Below are positions 58,106-64,000 of a stretch of 64,000 bases of DNA, piece after piece. How positions within the stretch are numbered: position 1 is the first letter of the stretch; the number at the start of each line of letters is the position of its first letter. Made by a program: the position numbers and the translations under genes. The stretch is from Hemerocallis citrina. Lineage: Eukaryota > Streptophyta > Magnoliopsida > Asparagales > Asphodelaceae. The stretch covers positions 113,207,073-113,271,072 of the forward strand of contig CM030363.1 in NCBI GenBank assembly GCA_017893485.1. Reading direction: 5' to 3'. The notes beneath the pieces were generated by a model, which saw only the letters and a list, made by a program, of their open reading frames with translations, searched no databases and was not told the DNA's origin.

Positions 58106-61100
58106 TGTAAGACCCTGCAAAATAGTATATATCTATTTTGTTTTTTTTATTCTGTGCATGATTAAGAGTTACACGTATTAATGGAATTTTTTCAATTTTA
58201 ATTGAGTAAGTATTGAAATATATTATTATTCGATATGTTTTGAACTCAACGAAGGTGCAATTGTAGAACCAGAGTTGAGATACCTTCTCAATTAAGTCGT
58301 ATATTAGTCTTAACTATAATTGAACTAGGACATATATATTAAATTATTATTTTGTACAGTGATAATATGATTTCATGTGTGTTATTACAAATTGTATGTA
58401 CAAATTGTATTGACAATGTTTGTATGTATTTCAATTTCTATTTGATTGAAATTGTGCATGAGAATGTTGTGATTTAAATAATCTAATTAATCCCAATATG
58501 ACTCAAATAGACCCAAACAAACACACTCTAGCTTGAATCCAAGTTGGCCCAACCTAACTTAACATGTTTTGTGCGTGGCATGAACAAAATTTTGTGCACA
58601 TGCACTAGTTTTAGCCAGCCATCATTTCGAGGGAATGAGGGATAGGGTTTTGATTTTTCAAATTAGAATCTAGGGCTTTTGTTGAGACTCAAAACACTTG
58701 ACTGATTGAGAAATCCCAAGAGGCAATACCACTCTCACACTCTACCTCCCTCCCCTCCAATGCATGTTGGCCTCACCCTCACTCTCTCTCTCTCTACATC
58801 AGGCCAAACCCTCCCCCTCACTCTATTTAAACTCTCCTACAAACATTAGCTCCATTTTCTAATTCTACTATCTCCAAACTATCTTCTACTATACTTACAT
58901 ACTACCTATATGGAGCTAGCCACTGAATTGGAGAAAGTGCAAGGAGCCAAAGAGTAGGACAAGGAGTCAAGGAAGCAAGGAGTGCCAGTAAGGAGGAGTA
59001 AGAACAAGGAGGCCAACTTGGACAGTACATTTCATCTACAAACAAATGGTGATTGTTTCAGAACCTTTGTGGTGTTTAAATTTGTAATGCCAAGTAATTT
59101 TTAATACACTATCTTGAATTAATAAATAATTTTTGAATCAATTTATTTAATTATATTGAATTTTCGTAAAATTTACATTTTCATACGTGCAAATATTTTC
59201 GAAGTGTGAATTTAAAATTATGAGTTGATGAAAGACTTCTATTATTTGTTATTGGGTATATTTGAATTTTTTGGATTTTTCTGAACAAAGGAACCTACTT
59301 TTGTAAATTTTTGAAAGAAATGGGTTTTTTTTGTAAAAAGTCATTTAGGGGTAAAAATTGAACATAAATGTTGTTTGGCTGCATTTAAGACCGGCTGTTT
59401 AGTAGAAGGCTCTAAGTAATTAGATTATATACATATTTGATTGATTTTATTTATTTAATTGAATAAATATATAATTACGCAATTTTGGGATTGTTGGGGA
59501 CTTTATTGCAAATATTCTTCCTGGAGAGTAAAATTTAGAAAATTTATTTGGAAAATCAAATCTTTATTAGTAGATAATAATTCTAATTTTTCTGGATATT
59601 TACGAATAATTTATGGTTTGTTTGCAAATATTACACAGAGAATGACTTTTATGCAAAATCACCACTTGGAGTAAAAACTCCAGATTTCGAATTTTCTGGG
59701 CTGCAAATGTTGTTTTGCCAAATCAGGAGAGTTAGGGGATTTAATTTTATTTTATTTTAAATTGATTTGATTAAATAATAATTGGAAGAATCTATATATG
59801 TGAATAAATAATTTTGTTGAGGAGTATTTTTGTAAACTTTGTGAAATCTTATAACTTAACCCCAGCCTATATTAGAAGCAGTAGCCACCCTACTGTTGTG
59901 AACCCAAAAAACTTTATTTTTTTTATTTTTTTTTTGGAGTTGGATATTGGATTTTCGCAAGGAGGATACAACTTTTCTTTATTACTACTATTGTTCTTCA
60001 AGTTGATCTTCTTTGAGGTGGCTAATACTTCTCGTCTCTTGATGTGTTTTAGTTATATTATTATGATGAATCTAGTAGAGATCATGCTAGGGCTTATTGT
60101 GAATTTTTAGATCTATGTTTCGATAGTTTCATCATGATGGTTGCTATGCATGATGAATGAACTTCTAGATGTTTACATGAACTAAAGATGCAATTTTATG
60201 AGAGGTGATCATGTTTTATTAATCTTGAATGAAAATATTGATGATGCATGAAAGATCTAATTTGGGATCTACAGATTTAATTGTAGATGATGAAGATATG
60301 TATAGATAATTAGAACTTGTTATATGCTCGTAAATTCATGCGTGGTTAATTGTAAAGTTGAGATCTCTCCATGTTATTCGTTATTTTAATTATGAAAAAT
60401 TGAAACTTAATATTAGGGTTTGAATAATTATTGTATGGATCGAAAATAGTTTATTTTTAATAAAGTGGTTTATGCAAGAAAGATTAATATTTTGCTTAAA
60501 GAAATAAATCTAATGAGAATATATGTGATTGTGTTAGTGATCTTGGTGGTTAATTCAAGGAGCATGTTTAAAAAGATTAAAAGATGAATTTTAATGTTTA
60601 ATTCGTGTTTTTAATGCAAATAAAATTCATGATGATAAACCCTAATTAGTTATGCATGCAAAGAGTATATGGAAGGAAATATACATGAAAATACATCAAA
60701 ATATGGGGGCTAGGGTTTGGAGGGTTAAAACCTAGGTTTTGTGCGTTTTGGGGTTCTGATGAACAGTAACGTAGGGTTACTGTTCTGACCTGGACTGGGC
60801 AGCAATAGACATTGCTGCCTTTTTGGGTTTTTTTGGGTGTTTTCATGTGGTTTTCGAGCATGAATTTGTATGCTATGTTTGGGGGAATCTAATATATGTA
60901 TATAAGCATCTGTATGTGGATTTAAACAAATGTATATAAGTGGGTTTATCGAGTTTGGATGAGATTTCGAAGTTGTTTTTGCTCTGGACTGCTGTCTGTT
61001 TCAGATTGGAACGAGAGTTCGATATAGTTACTAATGATATTACATAAAAATTATTTAATAGAAAGTGTATCTCACTGTGTCTAGTTTTAAGAACATTTGA

Positions 61101-61185
61101 CGGATCCTCAATCCGACACATAGATTGTAAAATATACAATTTCTACCATTGTACTATCGTAGTTCCAGATTTTAAAAATAACAGT

Positions 61186-61547
61186 TAGTTTTCAGAATTT
61201 ATTGAATATGAACCCTTTAAATTAATTTATTTGAGTCCAGATTTTTATGGTGAATTCCTCGTTATGTGCTAAATTTAAATTGATTTTTCCAGAATTTAAT
61301 ATCGAATATAGAATGTACTGTTTTGAGGAACAAAATGATGTAACTTTCACATTTTTGGATGAAAGATAGTTTTTAGAATTTATTGAATATCAACCCTTTA
61401 AATTAATTTATTTGAGTCCATATTTTTATGGTGGATTCCTTGATATGTGCTGGATTTAAGTTAAATTTTTCCAGAATTTAATATTTATTTTAGAGTATAT
61501 TGTTTTGAATGATAAAATCGTATAATTTTCAGATTTTGTAAAAATCT
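61186..61547 (+). repeat. 181-bp tandem duplication in LTR P
   Basis: Copies start at 61186 and 61367 (TAGTTTTCAGAATTTATTGA and its variant), diverged at roughly one base in seven. Confidence 0.88.
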
Positions 61548-62238
61548 ATATTTTCGTGGATGAAATGTGCTTCCATACATATAAACGAGTTCTCATGGCA
61601 ATTTTGGTTGGTAAAAAGGAATGTGGTTAATGAAGGGTAGTTTGTATAATTAAACCAAGTTGAGTTTGATTTGAGGATTGGGGTTATGATGTGGACCCTA
61701 GAAAGATTGTTGATGATATGTGGAGTTATAAGACTCTAGAGGCTGAGTGGGACCCTAGCATGCTGGCAAGTGAGATTTTTTGGAATTTTGGCCAGTGAGG
61801 CTTTTCTAGTTGATTTTGTAAAAGTTAAGTCTGGTAGGGTAAATCAACTCTAAGGGGGATTGTGACTTAACTAATAATAATAAACCTAATGACATGCATT
61901 AGTTGGAGTCGTGATGAAATGAGAGCAAATATGGGTAGGGGGCCTCATATGATCTGCGGTGTGAGACAATCCCCGGAATTATCGAGGTGTGAGTGAAAAG
62001 TCTCCGAAATTACCTGCGGTGTGGAATTGATCTCCAGAATTATCAGGATCGTAGCGATGCTCATGGGATATTCGTGTGATAAGGCTCCATTGCATTCTCG
62101 AAGATTTCCAGGTGTGAGTAAAATAGTCTCCAGAATTATCTGTGGATAGAGATTGACCTACGGAATTATCGGGGCATGGGCTAGATACTCATAGAATAAT
62201 CTAAATCTTAATGTAATCACCGTAGTATGATTAGTTGC

Positions 62239-62342
62239 ATAACGGGTGATTGAACCTATAAAGTGAAGAACGATAAATGCTTGCATCAGACCTATGTAGA
62301 ATGGGATGCATAAAATTTGACAAGTATGCATTAGTAATCATC
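62239..62342 (+). other. Weak copy of the conserved LTR block in P
   Basis: AACGGGTGATTGAACCTA, GTGAAGAACGATAAATGC, GACCTATGTAGAATGGGATG, ATGCATTAGT. The order of the T block is kept with more changes. Confidence 0.65.
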
Positions 62343-62930
62343 ATGTGCATTTGTGTTTTTCTTGACTTGTATTATGCAAGCTTGTTTTCTATTTTCTTAC
62401 ACTTGACACTTAACCTATTCTCACTTGATGAATTATGCTTCATTTATTGTTATTTCATGTTACATCTATTATTATTGTGTTAATATGTTTCACTTGTTGA
62501 CTTATGATTTTATTCTTTCTGTTTCCATTTAATTTTGTTTTTCCTTTGAATATCACTCACACCATTATGGCTGACCCTTATAGTTTGGGGGTTAGGGATA
62601 TCTCTAGCCTCATGTTTTACAGGTAGGTATCATTAGCATGGAGTTGAGAGCACGTGGTAAAATATTTAATGTTTATGCATATCTTGTGAAAAGAATTATT
62701 GTAAAAAGGTAAAATTGTATTTATGGTGCTTTTAAATACTGCGGTATTGTAAAAAAGAATTGTAATTCAGAGTGTTTAAATTCTAATGTGTTTTGTAAAA
62801 GAGTTGATGTAATAAAAAGTTTTAATTTTTCCTGTATTTGGATTCTATGTTTATGAATACAATTCAGGTCGATTCTGGAATTTGTGCCACGTATTTCTAA
62901 TTTTACTTTTTAGAAATTTGGGGAGCTACA

Positions 62931-64000
62931 AAATTTTTGTGGTAAAATCTTGATGTGTTCTTAACAGAATGAGTGGGTCATGAAATGTGTGATTAAGCGT
63001 TAAAATTTGTTGCATGCTAGTTTTATTAATGGAAGACTAGATAAAAAAACCTGTAAAAAGCTATAAAAAAAAGTGTGTTAGGTCTGAATGTTATAACTCG
63101 AAAATTACTCAGAGTTTGAGTTTAGAGTTTTAAATGTACAATCTTGTGCATGTTAAACAACTTTCTTCTAAATTTCATAATTTTTGGAATTTGTTTACTA
63201 TTTTAATTAATTACGAACTTGAACACTGACTGCGTATAAATTAGATTTAGAATAGGTTATAAGTATGATATTCCAAAGCTCATAACTCTGTAACCACTTG
63301 AGATATATTTATGAAATTTTAGTATGTGCTTCTAATATGTGTTCAGTGGTGAAATATATAATTTTATAATTTTTGGAGATCGTTTGCTATTTTTAATAAA
63401 TCCAAAATCACTGACTGTTCTAAACAGAAAAGACAGAGTGAAGATGATCTATTTTGTTTTTAGCTAATCTTCAAGAAGTCATAACTTGAAAAGTACTTTG
63501 TATAATAACATAAAATTTAAATATGTCCTGTTACCATGTATGAGGGACTTATTTTTCACATTTCATGAAGTTTAGATATCATTTACTATTTTTAAAATAT
63601 TTTTATGTTAGCACTGGTTAGTTGTTGCTCTGTTATGGAAATTATTGCATGCATATTAAAGAATGACTTATTTGACAACTTAAGTGACTTAATATGATAA
63701 GTATGTAACTAGAAAGTTGTTGAAGATACATAGATCTTTCTGTAATGTCTAAGAACTCAAGATTTGGATCAGTACATGAATTACAATGAATTTTTCATGT
63801 AATGACAGAAACACACAGATTCTTAAAGCTCATTGTTTGCACTATGCCTATGAGATTGAGTTTGAACGTGTAGAATCTAAGTTTTAAGTTGCTATTTTTG
63901 GGTCATAAATCATGTTGAGAATGTGGAAATGAGTTAGGACTTAAATTATCTAAAATTTCATGTTATGAGTAGCTCATGTGTGCTTGTAGATCTACAATAT
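62931..64000. other. Unassigned AT-rich DNA with degenerate repeats
   Basis: No PBS follows the P end and I see no ORF worth calling. Three diverged repeats begin with ATAACTC/ATAACTTG at about 63092, 63282 and 63480 (spacing 190 and 198), each with a matching TTTGGA...TTACTATTTT segment. It may be the inside of another LTR that runs out of the window. Confidence 0.5.

Larger units (their letters stand above)
58106..62930 (+). repeat. Long LTR P (about 4.8 kb), related to the O LTR
   Basis: Starts TGTAAGACCCTGC, like the O LTR (22415). The probable end is TTTGGGGAGCTACA at 62930. TATTTAAA lies at 58824-58831. A donor-like TTTGAG|GTGGCTAA (60018) and acceptor GTTTTACAG (62622) follow the T/C pattern. 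A GC-richer section with repeated CCGGAATTATC words (61970-62190) and a weak conserved block (62239) precede the acceptor. The five bases before and after do not match (AACCC and AAATT), so it is not shown to be a solo LTR; it may be a 5' LTR or rearranged. Confidence 0.65.

Noticed and set aside
60646..61139. Minus-strand ORFs of 71 and 88 aa in LTR P
   Set aside because: No domain or start context, and they lie in an AT-rich LTR interior.

Overview
The window is plant nuclear DNA, almost certainly from an angiosperm with many repeats. It is AT-rich and consists almost entirely of nested Ty3/gypsy LTR retrotransposons. I recognise no host gene, rRNA gene or intact tRNA gene. The elements are chromovirus-like: most pol copies end in a chromodomain-like tail after integrase. 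Primer sites match or resemble the initiator-tRNA-Met type, and duplicated target sites are 5 bp. LTRs are very long (3.3-4.8 kb). Species cannot be inferred from the sequence alone.

Layout. 1-4491: 3' end of a plus-strand element (A: integrase, chromodomain, 3' LTR). 4492-6434: unassigned DNA, then a 5'-truncated related LTR (B). 6435-8664, 20931-23097 and 38487-39244: pieces of one old, decayed plus-strand element (O). O is split by N1 (8665-20925, minus strand, both LTRs, TSD AGGTA) and by T (23098-38481, plus strand, both LTRs, TSD GTTGA, the youngest-looking element). A solo LTR, S1 (32414-35866, minus, TSD TCGAC), sits in the 3' LTR of T. From 39245 to 58105 lies a minus-strand LTR fragment (C-frag). 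It is split by L (39734-57760, minus, TSD GGTTC), a non-autonomous element with about 4.4-kb LTRs and only about 950 bp inside. The interior of L holds a solo LTR A2 (44916-53059, plus). A2 holds a solo LTR C (45606-50349, plus), and C holds a Harbinger-like MITE (46321-47019). That is five nested levels. 58106-64000 holds another long LTR (P) and unassigned AT-rich repeats.

How the parts work. T is the best-preserved element. It has TATA, a leader, a predicted 2.3-kb intron inside the LTR, a PBS, an extra upstream ORF (acidic plus coiled coil), gag, a predicted short intron at the gag/protease joint, protease-RT-RNase H-integrase-chromodomain, a PPT and the 3' LTR. All its ORFs carry stop codons, so this copy is not autonomous as it stands. 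N1 supplies the same gene order for the A group, and L shares the leader and primer-site region of N1.

The most unusual features are these. (1) A gag/protease intron is predicted at the same joint in three elements of two groups. (2) A large intron is predicted inside nearly every LTR. (3) In the T/S1/C LTRs that intron carries two tRNA-like modules, with A-box to B-box spacing mostly 42-46 nt, and a palindrome before the second module; the palindrome shows a compensatory change. (4) A block of about 105 bp near the intron 3' end is shared by otherwise diverged LTR families. (5) T has an ORF upstream of gag. Splicing and Pol III claims are inferences from sequence patterns; no RNA evidence was available.
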